Of a stretch of DNA of 32,159 nucleotides, positions 8,891 through 17,227 are shown piece by piece. Both the position numbers and the translations under genes were made by a program. The stretch is from positions 1 to 32,159 of the forward strand of contig CAMWUK010000038.1 of assembly GCA_947177415.1 (NCBI GenBank), given 5' to 3'. Under the pieces are notes generated by a model. The model did no database searches. It was not told the origin of the DNA and saw nothing but the letters and a program-made list of their open reading frames with translations. Origin of the DNA: an uncultured Clostridiaceae bacterium (GTDB lineage: Bacteria > Bacillota > Clostridia > Lachnospirales > Lachnospiraceae). Numbering within the stretch: position 1 is the stretch's first letter; each line of letters opens with the position of its first letter.

Positions 8891-8918
8891 GTAACTGTTC
8901 AGAATCATGAACAGTTAC
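8891..8918. repeat. Minimal 28-bp hairpin of the MITE family, between rmlB and rmlD
   Basis: Two 11-base arms, GTAACTGTTCA and TGAACAGTTAC, pair perfectly around GAATCA. These are the terminal repeats of the long elements with nearly all of the interior missing. No clear flanking duplication is visible here, unlike its twin at 12870-12897. It lies in the 156-bp rmlB-rmlD gap. Confidence 0.75.
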
Positions 8919-8951
8919 TTCAGTTATTATTATTTGTAAAATCATTGGCTT

Positions 8952-9974
8952 CTATAGTCGTTCACCATACATCTTATCAAAATAATGTGCATATTCTCCA
9001 GATAAAATATTCTGCCACCATTCTTTATTATCTAAATACCATTGTATGGTCTGTTTGATACCTGTATCAAAGGTATATTCTGGTTTCCATCCAAGTTCTG
9101 TTTCTAATTTTGTAGGATCAATTGCATAACGTAAATCATGCCCCGGACGGTCTGTTACATATTTTATTAAGCTCTCAGGCTTATCCAATGCCTTTAGAAT
9201 AGTCTGGACTACTTCCAGATTAGTACGCTCATTATGACCACCTACATTGTAAACTTCTCCTACTGTACCTTTATGAATAATTAAATCAATTGCCACACAG
9301 TGGTCTGATACATGTAACCAGTCACGGACATTTTCTCCTTTCCCATATACTGGAAGTTCTTCATCTGCCAATGCTCTGCTTATCATAAGCGGAATCAGTT
9401 TCTCCGGAAAATGATATGGTCCATAATTATTAGAACAGCGTGATATGGTTACCGGCAATCCATAAGTGCGGTAATAAGCTAATACAAATAAATCTGCACT
9501 TGCTTTACTGGAACTATATGGGCTGGAAGTGTGAAGTGGCGTAGTTTCTGTAAAAAACAAATCCGGTCTGTCTAATGGCAAATCTCCATACACCTCATCT
9601 GTTGATACTTGATGATAACGTTTTACACCATATTCTTTGGAAGCATCCAGTAACACCTGTGTTCCCATTACATTGGTTTGTACAAAAATACCCGGATCGG
9701 TGATAGAACGGTCTACATGACTTTCCGCAGCAAAATTTACCACAATATCAAACTGTTCTTTTTCAAACAAATCCATAATAAACTCTCTATCTGCAATATC
9801 TCCACGTACAAATTTATAATTTGGTTTACTTTCAACTGGTTTGCATGTTTCAAGATTTCCTGCATAAGTCAATAAATCCAAATTTACAATCTGATAATCT
9901 GGATATTTGTTCACCATGTGATGTACAAAATTACCACCAATAAATCCTGCCCCGCCTGTTACCAATACTTTCAT
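8952..9974 (-). CDS. rmlB: dTDP-glucose 4,6-dehydratase
   Basis: Second enzyme of the dTDP-L-rhamnose pathway; converts dTDP-glucose to dTDP-4-keto-6-deoxyglucose with bound NAD. It shows GGAGFIGGNF (7-16), the catalytic STDEVYG (124-130, Asp126 and Glu127), and SPYSSSKAS with Tyr153 and Lys157. Later family blocks NNYGPYHFPEKLIP and GENVRDWLHVSDHC are intact. Length 340 is typical. AAGGAAA precedes the ATG. It is the second gene of the rml transcript, after the 80-bp palindromic element at 10006-10085. Confidence 0.97.
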   Translation of the reverse strand: MKVLVTGGAGFIGGNFVHHMVNKYPDYQIVNLDLLTYAGNLETCKPVESKPNYKFVRGDIADREFIMDLFEKEQFDIVVNFAAESHVDRSITDPGIFVQTNVMGTQVLLDASKEYGVKRYHQVSTDEVYGDLPLDRPDLFFTETTPLHTSSPYSSSKASADLFVLAYYRTYGLPVTISRCSNNYGPYHFPEKLIPLMISRALADEELPVYGKGENVRDWLHVSDHCVAIDLIIHKGTVGEVYNVGGHNERTNLEVVQTILKALDKPESLIKYVTDRPGHDLRYAIDPTKLETELGWKPEYTFDTGIKQTIQWYLDNKEWWQNILSGEYAHYFDKMYGERL

Positions 9975-10005
9975 CTTTATAATTTCCTTTCTTTTTTGTA
10001 TTTTC

Positions 10006-10085
10006 GTTACTATTCACTGCCATACAGAAGAATATATGAATGTTAATAGTAATATGTCTAACCCATTCTAATAATGAACAGTAAT
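10006..10085. mobile_element. 80-bp palindromic element between rmlA and rmlB
   Basis: It starts GTTACTATTCACTG and ends AATGAACAGTAAT, so the outer arms pair with few mismatches and match the class A ends. The interior (TATATGAATGTTAATAG and surroundings) does not resemble classes A, B or C, so it is either a fourth class or a decayed copy. No flanking direct repeat is evident. It occupies nearly the whole rmlA-rmlB gap and ends two bases before the rmlA stop codon. Confidence 0.6.
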
Positions 10086-10087
10086 TT

Positions 10088-10966
10088 CTATACAATATAT
10101 TTGCCATCAATAATATTTTTCAAATATGCCCCATACTGGTTCTTTTTATAGGTTTCATAAATTTTCTCCAAACGCTCCTTGGAAATCCAGCCTTTTAAGT
10201 AAGCTATTTCTTCCAGACAAGCAATCTTTCTATGCTGGTGTGTCTCTACTGTCCGTACAAAATTGGTAGCATCTACTAAAGACTCATGTGTTCCGGTATC
10301 TAACCAGGTAAAGCCTTGTCCAAGGAAACAAACCTCTAATTCTCCCTTTTCCAGATATATGCGGTTCAAATCTGTAATTTCCAATTCTCCTCTTTTGGAA
10401 GGTTTTAAACTTTTTGTATATTCTACCACTTTATTATCATAAAAATACAATCCTGTCACACAATAATTACTCTTTGGTTTCTTAGGCTTCTCCTCAATGG
10501 AAATCGCCCGGTTATTCTCATCGAACTCTACAATACCAAAACGCTCCGGATCTTCCACATAATATCCGAATACGGTAGCACCTTTTTCTTTCTTTGCTGC
10601 CTTAAGAAGACGTTTTTCCAGACCATGACCATGAAAAATATTGTCTCCAAGTACCATAGCCACAGAATCTTTTCCGATAAAATCTTCTCCAATCAAAAAT
10701 GCCTGAGCCAATCCGTCCGGTGATTCTTGTACTTTGTAGGTTAAATGTATTCCAAACTGCTCTCCATCTCCTAGTAAAGACTGAAACCTTGGGGTATCAT
10801 CAGGTGTAGAAATAATTAAAATATCCCGTATTCCTGCATTCATTAATACAGAAATAGGATAATAAATCATTGGTTTATCATAAATTGGCAATAACTGTTT
10901 TGATGTAACAGTAGTTAAGGGATACAGACGTGTTCCGCTTCCTCCTGCCAACACAATTCCTTTCAT
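10088..10966 (-). CDS. rmlA: Glucose-1-phosphate thymidylyltransferase
   Basis: First enzyme of dTDP-L-rhamnose synthesis: glucose-1-phosphate plus dTTP gives dTDP-glucose. The nucleotidyltransferase signature [11 protein letters not shown] (8-18) and [16 protein letters not shown] (22-37) begin the protein; VLGDNIFHG supplies the metal-binding Asp, [10 protein letters not shown] and [10 protein letters not shown] contact the sugar phosphate, and [10 protein letters not shown] is near the C-terminus. Length 292 is standard. GGAGGTTATCAA precedes the ATG and a good promoter lies at 11003-11031, so this gene heads the rmlA-B-D-C-lipoprotein transcript. Confidence 0.97.
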   Translation of the reverse strand: MKGIVLAGGSGTRLYPLTTVTSKQLLPIYDKPMIYYPISVLMNAGIRDILIISTPDDTPRFQSLLGDGEQFGIHLTYKVQESPDGLAQAFLIGEDFIGKDSVAMVLGDNIFHGHGLEKRLLKAAKKEKGATVFGYYVEDPERFGIVEFDENNRAISIEEKPKKPKSNYCVTGLYFYDNKVVEYTKSLKPSKRGELEITDLNRIYLEKGELEVCFLGQGFTWLDTGTHESLVDATNFVRTVETHQHRKIACLEEIAYLKGWISKERLEKIYETYKKNQYGAYLKNIIDGKYIV

Positions 10967-11002
10967 TTGATAACCTCCATTCTATAGAAATGCTTATTTT
11001 AT

Positions 11003-11031
11003 ATTCTACCATTCCTTTCCACGGAATTCAA
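11003..11031 (-). promoter_or_regulatory. Promoter of the rml operon
   Basis: On the minus strand TTGAAT (11026-11031) and TAGAAT (11003-11008) are separated by exactly 17 bases. The predicted start near 10996 gives a leader of about 30 bases ending in the rmlA ribosome site. It lies just past the stop codon of the RNase H gene. Confidence 0.65.
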
Positions 11032-11036
11032 GTCAT

Positions 11037-11711
11037 CTAAAAAATTCCTAATGCCTGCTTCGCCAATTCATCTGCCATATCATTATATTTATCATTCGAA
11101 TGCCCTTTCACTTTCACAAAGTGAATCTCTGTTTCTTTGGATGCTTTCAGATAAAAATCCCGATATGCTTTTGTTCCTTCTTTGTTTGTTTTCCACTCTC
11201 CAAGACACCATCTTGCAATCCCCTCATAATCATGATAAATATAAATTTTTTTACACTTATGATCCAGAGCAAACTGCATTGCACATTCTGCACCTTTTAT
11301 TTCCCCTGCCACATTACGCATAGAAGCCAAATCCTTGCTGTCCACCTTTTGTGAAAAATGAAACTCCTCTCCTTGATAAGCAATGACTGCCCCATAAGAA
11401 AATTCTTTTGTTCCATTATGATAACTGCCATCCACATAAGCTACTGCAGCTTCTTTTTCTTTCCCTTTCAGGACATCTTCCATATCCGGCTGTACACACC
11501 CTGTTAAAACTTGTGTTTGATCCATACGGGGTTCTTGCTGTTTTCCTTCCATTCCGCCTGATATTCCCACAAATTTTTCTGCCTCTGCCTTTGTGGGAAA
11601 TCCTTTATATATCGCTCCTGAAAAACCTGTTACCTGTGCCTTACAAGCGTCCCAACTTGTATAAATTCCCGGTACTCTTCCTTTTTTTACTCCATAAAAT
11701 TTACCTGCCAT
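11037..11711 (-). CDS. Ribonuclease H1 with N-terminal viroplasmin/HBD domain, 224 aa
   Basis: Cleaves the RNA strand of RNA-DNA hybrids. Residues 1-48 are the hybrid-binding (viroplasmin-type) domain with MAGKFYGVKKGRVPGIY and FPTKAEAEKFV; a Gln/Met-rich linker follows; the RNase H fold occupies about 88-224 with the metal ligands Asp94 (YVDGS), Glu137 (VAGEIKG), Asp161 (YIYHDYEG) and Asp214 (NDMADELAKQAL), plus His204 in KGHSNDKYND. The start is the ATG at 11711, preceded by AGGAGAGG; a GTG further up at 11750 has no ribosome site and lies inside a hairpin. It sits between galE and rmlA with no pathway link and is probably a separate housekeeping gene. Confidence 0.93.
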   Translation of the reverse strand: MAGKFYGVKKGRVPGIYTSWDACKAQVTGFSGAIYKGFPTKAEAEKFVGISGGMEGKQQEPRMDQTQVLTGCVQPDMEDVLKGKEKEAAVAYVDGSYHNGTKEFSYGAVIAYQGEEFHFSQKVDSKDLASMRNVAGEIKGAECAMQFALDHKCKKIYIYHDYEGIARWCLGEWKTNKEGTKAYRDFYLKASKETEIHFVKVKGHSNDKYNDMADELAKQALGIF

Positions 11712-11739
11712 ATTTTTCCTCTCCTTCTCTACAGAAAGA

Positions 11740-11782
11740 AAGACCAGCACAATAAAAACAAGTTGCTTATTGTGATAGTCTT
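11740..11782 (-). terminator. Hairpin between galE and the RNase H gene
   Basis: CACAATAA (11748-11755) pairs with TTATTGTG (11767-11774), extended by AAGAC (11740-11744) with GTCTT (11778-11782) across a 3x3 internal loop. On the minus strand it is followed by TCTTTCT, and on the plus strand by TTT. It probably ends or weakens transcription from the trp-galE side before the RNase H gene. Confidence 0.55.
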
Positions 11783-11795
11783 TTTACATTATTTA

Positions 11796-12809
11796 CTATC
11801 CTCTATATCCCTTTGGATTCTTGGACTGCCATCTCCATGCATCTTCGCACATCTTATCAATACCACGTTCTGCTTTCCAGCCCAATTCTTTTTCTGCTTT
11901 GGAAGGATCTGCATAACACATTGCAGCATCCCCCGGTCTTCTATCCGTAATTTTATATGGCAGTTCTTTCCCACATGCCTTCTCAAAATTATGAATGACA
12001 TCCAATACACTATAGCCAATGCCAGTACCAAGATTATAGGTAACAATACCAGGTTTTGTATTTAATTTCTCTAATGCTTTGATATGACCGGTTGCTAAAT
12101 CTACTACATGGATATAATCTCTCACACCAGTTCCATCAGGAGTATCATAATCATCTCCAAATACATTAATACACTCTAATTCCCCCACAGCCACTTTTGC
12201 CACATAAGGCAAAAGATTGTTTGGAATACCTTGTGGATCTTCTCCTATCTCCCCACTCTCATGAGCACCAATTGGATTAAAATAACGAAGAAGTGCTATA
12301 TTCCAGCTTTGGTCTGCTGCATAAATATCCCTTAACATATCTTCAATCACCAGTTTTGTTCTTCCATAAGGATTCAAAACATCCAAAGGAGCTTCTTCTG
12401 TGATTGGTACAGTCTTAGGAATACCATATACAGTCGCAGAAGAACTGAATACCAGATTTTTTACATTGGTACGTTCCATAACTTTTAGCAAATTCACGGT
12501 TCCATTAAAGTTGTTATCAAAATAACGGAGAGGTTCCCTGCAGCTTTCTCCAACAGCCTTTAATCCAGCAAAATGAATGACAGCATCTGGTTTTTCTTTT
12601 TCAAAAATCTCTTGCAGACCTTCTTCATTACGAATATCTTCTTCATAAAAAGTTACTTTTTTATTTGTAATTTTCTCCACTCTGTCTAGTGCCTCTTTAC
12701 TTGAATTATATAGATTATCTACAACAACCACATCAAATCCGGCATTTAATAATTCTACATCTGTATGGCTGGCAATAAAACCAGCACCGCCTGTTACTAA
12801 TACCTTCAT
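11796..12809 (-). CDS. galE: UDP-glucose 4-epimerase
   Basis: Interconverts UDP-glucose and UDP-galactose with bound NAD. From Met at 12809 it is 337 residues: GGAGFIASH (7-15), [11 protein letters not shown] (79-89), the catalytic SSSATVYG with Ser124, and NPYGRTK with Tyr148 and Lys152, followed by [12 protein letters not shown], all in E. coli-like positions. This start is chosen because AGAGGTGATGGA precedes it and the family begins MKVLVTGG; an upstream ATG at 12836 would add nine residues. It follows trpC with a 28-bp MITE hairpin between them. Its product feeds the UDP-galactopyranose mutase encoded at 23110-24225. Confidence 0.95.
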   Translation of the reverse strand: MKVLVTGGAGFIASHTDVELLNAGFDVVVVDNLYNSSKEALDRVEKITNKKVTFYEEDIRNEEGLQEIFEKEKPDAVIHFAGLKAVGESCREPLRYFDNNFNGTVNLLKVMERTNVKNLVFSSSATVYGIPKTVPITEEAPLDVLNPYGRTKLVIEDMLRDIYAADQSWNIALLRYFNPIGAHESGEIGEDPQGIPNNLLPYVAKVAVGELECINVFGDDYDTPDGTGVRDYIHVVDLATGHIKALEKLNTKPGIVTYNLGTGIGYSVLDVIHNFEKACGKELPYKITDRRPGDAAMCYADPSKAEKELGWKAERGIDKMCEDAWRWQSKNPKGYRG

Positions 12810-12869
12810 TCCATCACCTCTGCATGTTTTATGCATATCCTTTCTGATAAATTCTATTTACCTTTTATC

Positions 12870-12897
12870 ATAACTGTTCAGAACCATGAACAGTTAC
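12870..12897. mobile_element. Minimal 28-bp MITE hairpin with 8-bp target duplication
   Basis: The arms ATAACTGTTCA and TGAACAGTTAC pair around GAACCA (the first base of the family's GTAAC end has changed to A). The direct repeat CTTTTATC flanks it on both sides (12862-12869 and 12898-12905), showing that even the minimal form was inserted as a unit. The right duplication runs into the trpC stop codon. It separates trpC from galE. Confidence 0.82.
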
Positions 12898-12903
12898 CTT
12901 TTA

Positions 12904-13689
12904 TCATACTACATTAGAACGTAGTTTGGCAAGTTCTGCTTTTTTATCTGGACTTCGCATAAAAGTTTCACCAATAAGCACTGCATTCGTACCATTTTCC
13001 CGTAATTTTTGAATATCTTCTGGCGTTTTAATCCCGCTTTCTGAAACAAAAACAATATGTTCTGGCACCATACTGCGATATCTGGCACTATTATTAATAT
13101 CTACTGTGAATGTTTTTAAATCACGATTATTCACTCCGATAATCCCTGCACCAGCATCCAAAGCCATCTGCACCTCTGTTGCATCATGTGCCTCTACAAT
13201 AACAGATAATCCAAGAGAATGTGCAACATTAAGATAATGATTCAATTCTTCTTGGTTTAATATTGCACAAATAAGCAGAATTGCACTGGCACCGATTACT
13301 TTAGCCTCATAAATCATATACTCATCCACCGTAAAATCCTTGCGAAGCACTGGAATATGCACAGTATTTGCAATCTCTGTAAGATAATTATTTGCCCCCT
13401 GAAAATAATATGGCTCTGTAAGAACAGATATTGCCGCTGCTCCTGCATCTTCATACTCCTTTGCAATCTGTACATAAGGAAAGTCTGGTGCTATCAATCC
13501 TTTTGAAGGAGATGCTTTTTTCACTTCACAAATAAAAGCAATATCCTCTTGTTTCAATGCAGATAAAAACGGAAAGTCTTGGTTTATCTCCATACAGAAG
13601 GCTTTTTCCTTCATCTCTTCCAAAGAAATCTTTTGTTTTTGTTCTGTCACTCTTTGTCTTGTTTTTTCTGCAATTTCCTCTAAAATCAT
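12904..13689 (-). CDS. trpC: Indole-3-glycerol phosphate synthase
   Basis: Closes the indole ring from carboxyphenylaminodeoxyribulose phosphate in tryptophan synthesis. The TIM barrel shows EVKKASPSKG (55-64; catalytic Glu55 and Lys57), SVLTEPYYFQG (88-98), VLRKDFTVDEY with Lys117, IVEAHD, GVNNRDL, SESGI and GETFM. It is a single-function protein of 261 residues, not fused to trpF. GAGGGAAG precedes the ATG. It is the last trp gene here; a class B MITE separates it from trpD. Confidence 0.97.
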   Translation of the reverse strand: MILEEIAEKTRQRVTEQKQKISLEEMKEKAFCMEINQDFPFLSALKQEDIAFICEVKKASPSKGLIAPDFPYVQIAKEYEDAGAAAISVLTEPYYFQGANNYLTEIANTVHIPVLRKDFTVDEYMIYEAKVIGASAILLICAILNQEELNHYLNVAHSLGLSVIVEAHDATEVQMALDAGAGIIGVNNRDLKTFTVDINNSARYRSMVPEHIVFVSESGIKTPEDIQKLRENGTNAVLIGETFMRSPDKKAELAKLRSNVV

Positions 13690-13712
13690 AGTCTTCCCTC
13701 TTTCTTAAACCT

Positions 13713-13846
13713 GTAACCGTTCAGCCGGAAGGCTGACCTGTTACGAAACCATGCAAGCTTCACATGTAAATTGCCCAATTCCAATCCTGTTTTAGTCTTT
13801 TTTACGGTCTGCACAGCGGAGTGTGCAGACCTACCTGAACTGTTAC
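13713..13846. mobile_element. Class B cloverleaf MITE, copy 2 (134 bp), between trpD and trpC
   Basis: The ends are GTAACCGTTCAG and CTGAACTGTTAC; flanks TTAAACCT (13705-13712) and ATAAACCT (13847-13854) are an 8-bp duplication with one change. The stems CAGCC/GGCTG and GGTCTGCAC/GTGCAGACC are intact and differ from copy 1 on both strands, while the central hairpin is partly disrupted (ACCATGCAA against TTGCCCAATT). A TTTTAGTCTTTTTTACGGTC block is identical in both copies. Confidence 0.87.
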
Positions 13847-13859
13847 ATAAACCTCACCT

Positions 13860-14867
13860 TTATGCATTAGTCATAACAATGAATTTTTCCAGTTGTTCCA
13901 TTGCCTTTCCACTGTCAATCATTTCTTGTGCAAGATTAATTCCCTCTTCTATGGAAATTTGATTTGTTATATGTAGTGCTGCTCCTGCATTCAATACTAC
14001 AGCATCTCTTTTGGCACTCTTTTGTCCACTAAGAATATCTTTTATGATTTTTGCATTTTCTTCTGGCATACCACCTACCAAATCTTCTGTTTTACATAAT
14101 GAAAATCCATATTTTACTGGATCTAACTCATAGGTTTCAAAATTCCCTTCCTTAAATTCACATACAGTTGTAGTCGCACACATGGATATTTCATCCAATC
14201 CATCATTGCCATGTACCACCATTCCACGCTTTACACCAAGCTTTGATAAAACTCTGGCAAGAGGCTCTACTAAATCTTTGTTATATACACCAAGTAATTG
14301 TAAATTTGCCTTTGCCGGGTTTGCAAGTGGTCCAAGCATATTAAATATCGTTGGAATTTTAATTTCTTTTCTGACTCCTCCTACAAATCTCATTGCAGTG
14401 TGATATTTTTGTGCAAATAAAAAACAAATTCCAAGTTCTTCTAATGCTTTTTGGCTGGCTTTTGCGTCTGCCATAAGATTTACTCCAAGATGTTCCAAAA
14501 CATCTGCTGTACCACATTTACTGGAAGCAGCACGGTTTCCATGTTTGGCAACCTTTGCTCCTGCTGTGGAAGCTACAATGGATGCCACTGTAGAGATATT
14601 AAAAGTTCCTGCACAATCTCCACCGGTTCCAACAATATCAATGACTTCTGGTACTGTATTATCAAAAATGGCACAATATTTTCTCATAATAGCTGCACAA
14701 GCTGTAATTTCTTCAATCGTTTCGCCCTTTATATGAAGAGCGGTTAAAAAAGCAGCTTTTTGTGCATCGGTAGCAGTTCCACTCATAATTTCATCCATAA
14801 CAGCGGCCGCCACGTCATAAGTCAAATCCTCATTCTTTACTAAAGTTCCAATTGCTTCTTGTATCAT
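13860..14867 (-). CDS. trpD: Anthranilate phosphoribosyltransferase
   Basis: Transfers the phosphoribosyl group of PRPP to anthranilate, the second tryptophan step. It has the PRPP-binding GTGGDCAGTFNIST (80-93), AKHGNRAASSKCGTADVLE (107-125) with the anthranilate-site residues, and MLGPLANPAK. It is a 335-residue stand-alone enzyme, not fused to the TrpG glutaminase. AGGAGG precedes the ATG. It starts 36 bases after trpG. Confidence 0.97.
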   Translation of the reverse strand: MIQEAIGTLVKNEDLTYDVAAAVMDEIMSGTATDAQKAAFLTALHIKGETIEEITACAAIMRKYCAIFDNTVPEVIDIVGTGGDCAGTFNISTVASIVASTAGAKVAKHGNRAASSKCGTADVLEHLGVNLMADAKASQKALEELGICFLFAQKYHTAMRFVGGVRKEIKIPTIFNMLGPLANPAKANLQLLGVYNKDLVEPLARVLSKLGVKRGMVVHGNDGLDEISMCATTTVCEFKEGNFETYELDPVKYGFSLCKTEDLVGGMPEENAKIIKDILSGQKSAKRDAVVLNAGAALHITNQISIEEGINLAQEMIDSGKAMEQLEKFIVMTNA

Positions 14868-14903
14868 TATTCTTTCCTCCTATTATTCTACTTCCATCCC
14901 TTT

Positions 14904-15470
14904 TTACAATTTGAAAAAGTTTTCCAGCATCTTTTTTCCTTCTTTTGTCATAATAGATTCTGGATGAAACTGTAATCCAAAAATCTTATAATCTCTATGC
15001 TGTACCGCCATAATCTCACCATCTGCAGTTTTTGCAATAACCTCCAGACAATCTGGTATGGTATCTGGGTCTGCTGCAAGGGAGTGGTATCTTGCAACTT
15101 TAATTTCCTCAGACATTCCCTTAAAAATAGGACATTTTGTATTAACCGTGGTTACGGACTGTTTTCCATGCATCAATTCTTTTGCATAAGTAATCGTTGC
15201 TCCAAATACTTCACAGATTGCCTGATGCCCAAGGCAAACTCCAAGAATAGGAACTCTTCCTTTAAAGTATTCTATCACTTCTTCACATATCCCTGCATCA
15301 CAAGGTCTTCCTGGTCCTGGTGAAACGATAATATGGCTTGGATTCATTTCTTCAATCTGTGCACAAGTACATTCATCATTCCGGATTACTTTTATATCTG
15401 GATTTAACTCTCCTACATATTGAAATAAATTATAGGAAAAACTATCATAATTATCAATTAAAAGTATCAT
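14904..15470 (-). CDS. trpG: Anthranilate synthase glutamine amidotransferase subunit
   Basis: Supplies ammonia from glutamine to TrpE. Class I glutaminase triad: Cys79 in GVCLGHQ, His169 and Glu171 in QFHPES; the oxyanion loop SPGPGRP lies at 50-56. 188 residues is typical. Its ATG directly follows the trpE TAA stop codon and its ribosome site GGAGGTGG lies inside the end of trpE, so the two subunits are translationally coupled. The protein could also serve PabB in folate synthesis, as in some Firmicutes; no pabB is in the window. Confidence 0.95.
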   Translation of the reverse strand: MILLIDNYDSFSYNLFQYVGELNPDIKVIRNDECTCAQIEEMNPSHIIVSPGPGRPCDAGICEEVIEYFKGRVPILGVCLGHQAICEVFGATITYAKELMHGKQSVTTVNTKCPIFKGMSEEIKVARYHSLAADPDTIPDCLEVIAKTADGEIMAVQHRDYKIFGLQFHPESIMTKEGKKMLENFFKL

Positions 15471-16958
15471 TTATTCCACCTCCTCTGTAAGCTTTGCTGC
15501 CTCTTTTAAGGCATTCATAACAGCTTTTGCTTTGTTAATACATTCCTGATATTCATTTTCTGGAACACTATCTGCTACAATTCCTGCTCCAGAGCGGACA
15601 AATACCTTCTTACCCACTTTATATGCAATACGAATGGCAATACATGTGTCTAAATTACCTGCAAAATCAATATAACCAATTGCACCTCCATATATCCCAC
15701 GTTTATTATCCTCTAATTCATTGATAATCTCACAAGCACGGATTTTAGGTGCACCAGACAGAGTTCCTGCTGGAAGAACTGCATTTACTGCATCTAATGT
15801 ACAACAATCCTCCCTGATTTCTCCTTCTACTGTAGAACCAATGTGCATAACATGGGAATATCTCTCAATCTCCATATATTTTTCCAGTTTCACTGAGCCA
15901 AACTTGCTTATCTTTCCTAAATCGTTTCTTCCCAAATCCACTAGCATATTATGTTCTGCACATTCCTTCTCGTCTGCTAACAATCCCTTCTCTAATTCAA
16001 GATCCTCATTTCTTGTCTTTCCCCTTGGTCTGGTTCCGGCAAGCGGAAATGTTAATAAGCGTTTTCCATCTAGTTTTACTAAAGTCTCAGGAGAAGCACC
16101 TGCTACCTCAATTGCATCTCCACTAAAATAAAACATATATGGAGAAGGATTCAGAGTACGAAGCACCCGGTATACATGAAACAAATCTCCTTCAAATTCT
16201 GCCTCCAGACGGTTGGATAATACAACTTGGAAAATATCGCCTTCCTTAATATAATGTTTTGCACGGCAAACCATATCACAGTAGTGTTCTTTATCAAACA
16301 AAGGCTTAAATTCTGATTTTAAAACAGCTTGCGGAATTTTTGCACTTTCTCCCTGTAAAATTATCTTCTTCATCTCTTTGATGCTGTCTATTGCCTGTCT
16401 ATAACCATTTTCCACATCATCTGTATATACATTGGCAATTAAAATCAATTTCTGTTTGATATTATCAAAAGCAATTACCTTATCAAACAGCATTAAATCC
16501 ACATCCTGAAAACCTTCTTCGTCTTTAGCATCTAACACCAGTTTCGGCTCACTATACTTCAAATAATCATAAGAAAAATATCCTACTAATCCTCCTGTAA
16601 AAGTAGGCAAATCCTCAAACTTAGGACTCTTATAATCCTTCATGAGTTCTGTAATAAACACACCAGGATGAACATTTGCTACCTCTTTTAATACCTCACC
16701 GTGTATATTTTTCACTTTAATCAAGCCATTTGTACAGGTAACTTCCATTTTAGGCTGATACCCAAGAAAAGTATATCTGCCCATTATAGTTTGATTTTCT
16801 ACACTTTCTAATATATAACAGTGTTCACTTACCTGTTTCAATTTTCTTAGTAATCCAATGGGTGTAATCACATCAGAAAACATCTCATAAGCAACCGGCA
16901 CAATTTTATAGCCTTCTGCCGCATATTGTTTTACCTTATCTAAATCTGGTCTAATCAT
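15471..16958 (-). CDS. trpE: Anthranilate synthase component I
   Basis: Makes anthranilate from chorismate with ammonia delivered by TrpG. The N-terminal domain has the feedback motif YILESVEN (48-55; the tryptophan-binding LLES site) and RYTFLGYQP. The C-terminal chorismate-binding domain carries SPYMFYFSG, GASPETLVKL, TFPLAGTRPRG, HNMLVDLGRNDLGKI, LPAGTLSGAPKIRACEII and GGAIGYIDF. Length 495 is normal. AGGAGGTATATAGA precedes the ATG. It is the first gene after the T-box leader, from which it is separated by a class C element. Confidence 0.97.
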   Translation of the reverse strand: MIRPDLDKVKQYAAEGYKIVPVAYEMFSDVITPIGLLRKLKQVSEHCYILESVENQTIMGRYTFLGYQPKMEVTCTNGLIKVKNIHGEVLKEVANVHPGVFITELMKDYKSPKFEDLPTFTGGLVGYFSYDYLKYSEPKLVLDAKDEEGFQDVDLMLFDKVIAFDNIKQKLILIANVYTDDVENGYRQAIDSIKEMKKIILQGESAKIPQAVLKSEFKPLFDKEHYCDMVCRAKHYIKEGDIFQVVLSNRLEAEFEGDLFHVYRVLRTLNPSPYMFYFSGDAIEVAGASPETLVKLDGKRLLTFPLAGTRPRGKTRNEDLELEKGLLADEKECAEHNMLVDLGRNDLGKISKFGSVKLEKYMEIERYSHVMHIGSTVEGEIREDCCTLDAVNAVLPAGTLSGAPKIRACEIINELEDNKRGIYGGAIGYIDFAGNLDTCIAIRIAYKVGKKVFVRSGAGIVADSVPENEYQECINKAKAVMNALKEAAKLTEEVE

Positions 16959-17007
16959 TCTATATACCTCCTAAATCCTGTTAAATCTTTCCTTAAAATA
17001 AAAAAAT

Positions 17008-17193
17008 GTAACAGTTCAGCCATGTCATTCATATTTTGCCAGAGTATACAACATGACTAAAAATATTATAAATTGGCTGGCAAAATATTCATGTATGGTG
17101 TTAAGCATATAAAAGTATATATGCAAATTGCTCTCTGTGAGCAAGCTCCCTCGTGCAATTTGCACATATACTTTTGCATGGCTGAACTGCTAC
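17008..17193. mobile_element. Class C palindromic element, copy 2 (186 bp), between the T-box terminator and trpE
   Basis: The ends are GTAACAGTTCAGCCATG and CATGGCTGAACTGCTAC. Internally ATTTTGCCAG pairs with CTGGCAAAAT around a TTATAAAT-containing loop, and AAAAGTATATATGCAAATTG pairs imperfectly with the right half around a nested GTGAGCAAGCTC. The right end touches the A/T run of the T-box terminator (17194-17199). Flanks AAAAAAAT and AAAAAACC agree at six of eight positions and may be a decayed duplication. It is transcribed with the trp operon, downstream of the attenuation decision. Confidence 0.85.
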
Positions 17194-17227
17194 AAAAAAC
17201 CCGCCCTTGTAAAATTACAAGGACGGG
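17194..17227 (-). terminator. T-box attenuator terminator
   Basis: CCCGTCCTTGTAA pairs with TTACAAGGGCGGG (one wobble), followed by TTTTTT on the minus strand. The 5' arm follows the T-box core, so the antiterminator and terminator are mutually exclusive in the usual way. Confidence 0.93.

Noticed and set aside
11712..11750. Upstream GTG start extending the RNase H protein by 13 residues
   Set aside because: No Shine-Dalgarno sequence, and the extension overlaps the hairpin after galE; the ATG at 11711 has AGGAGAGG and matches the family N-terminus.
11763..12065. 100-codon plus-strand ORF near galE
   Set aside because: Antisense to galE, with no ribosome site and no family features.
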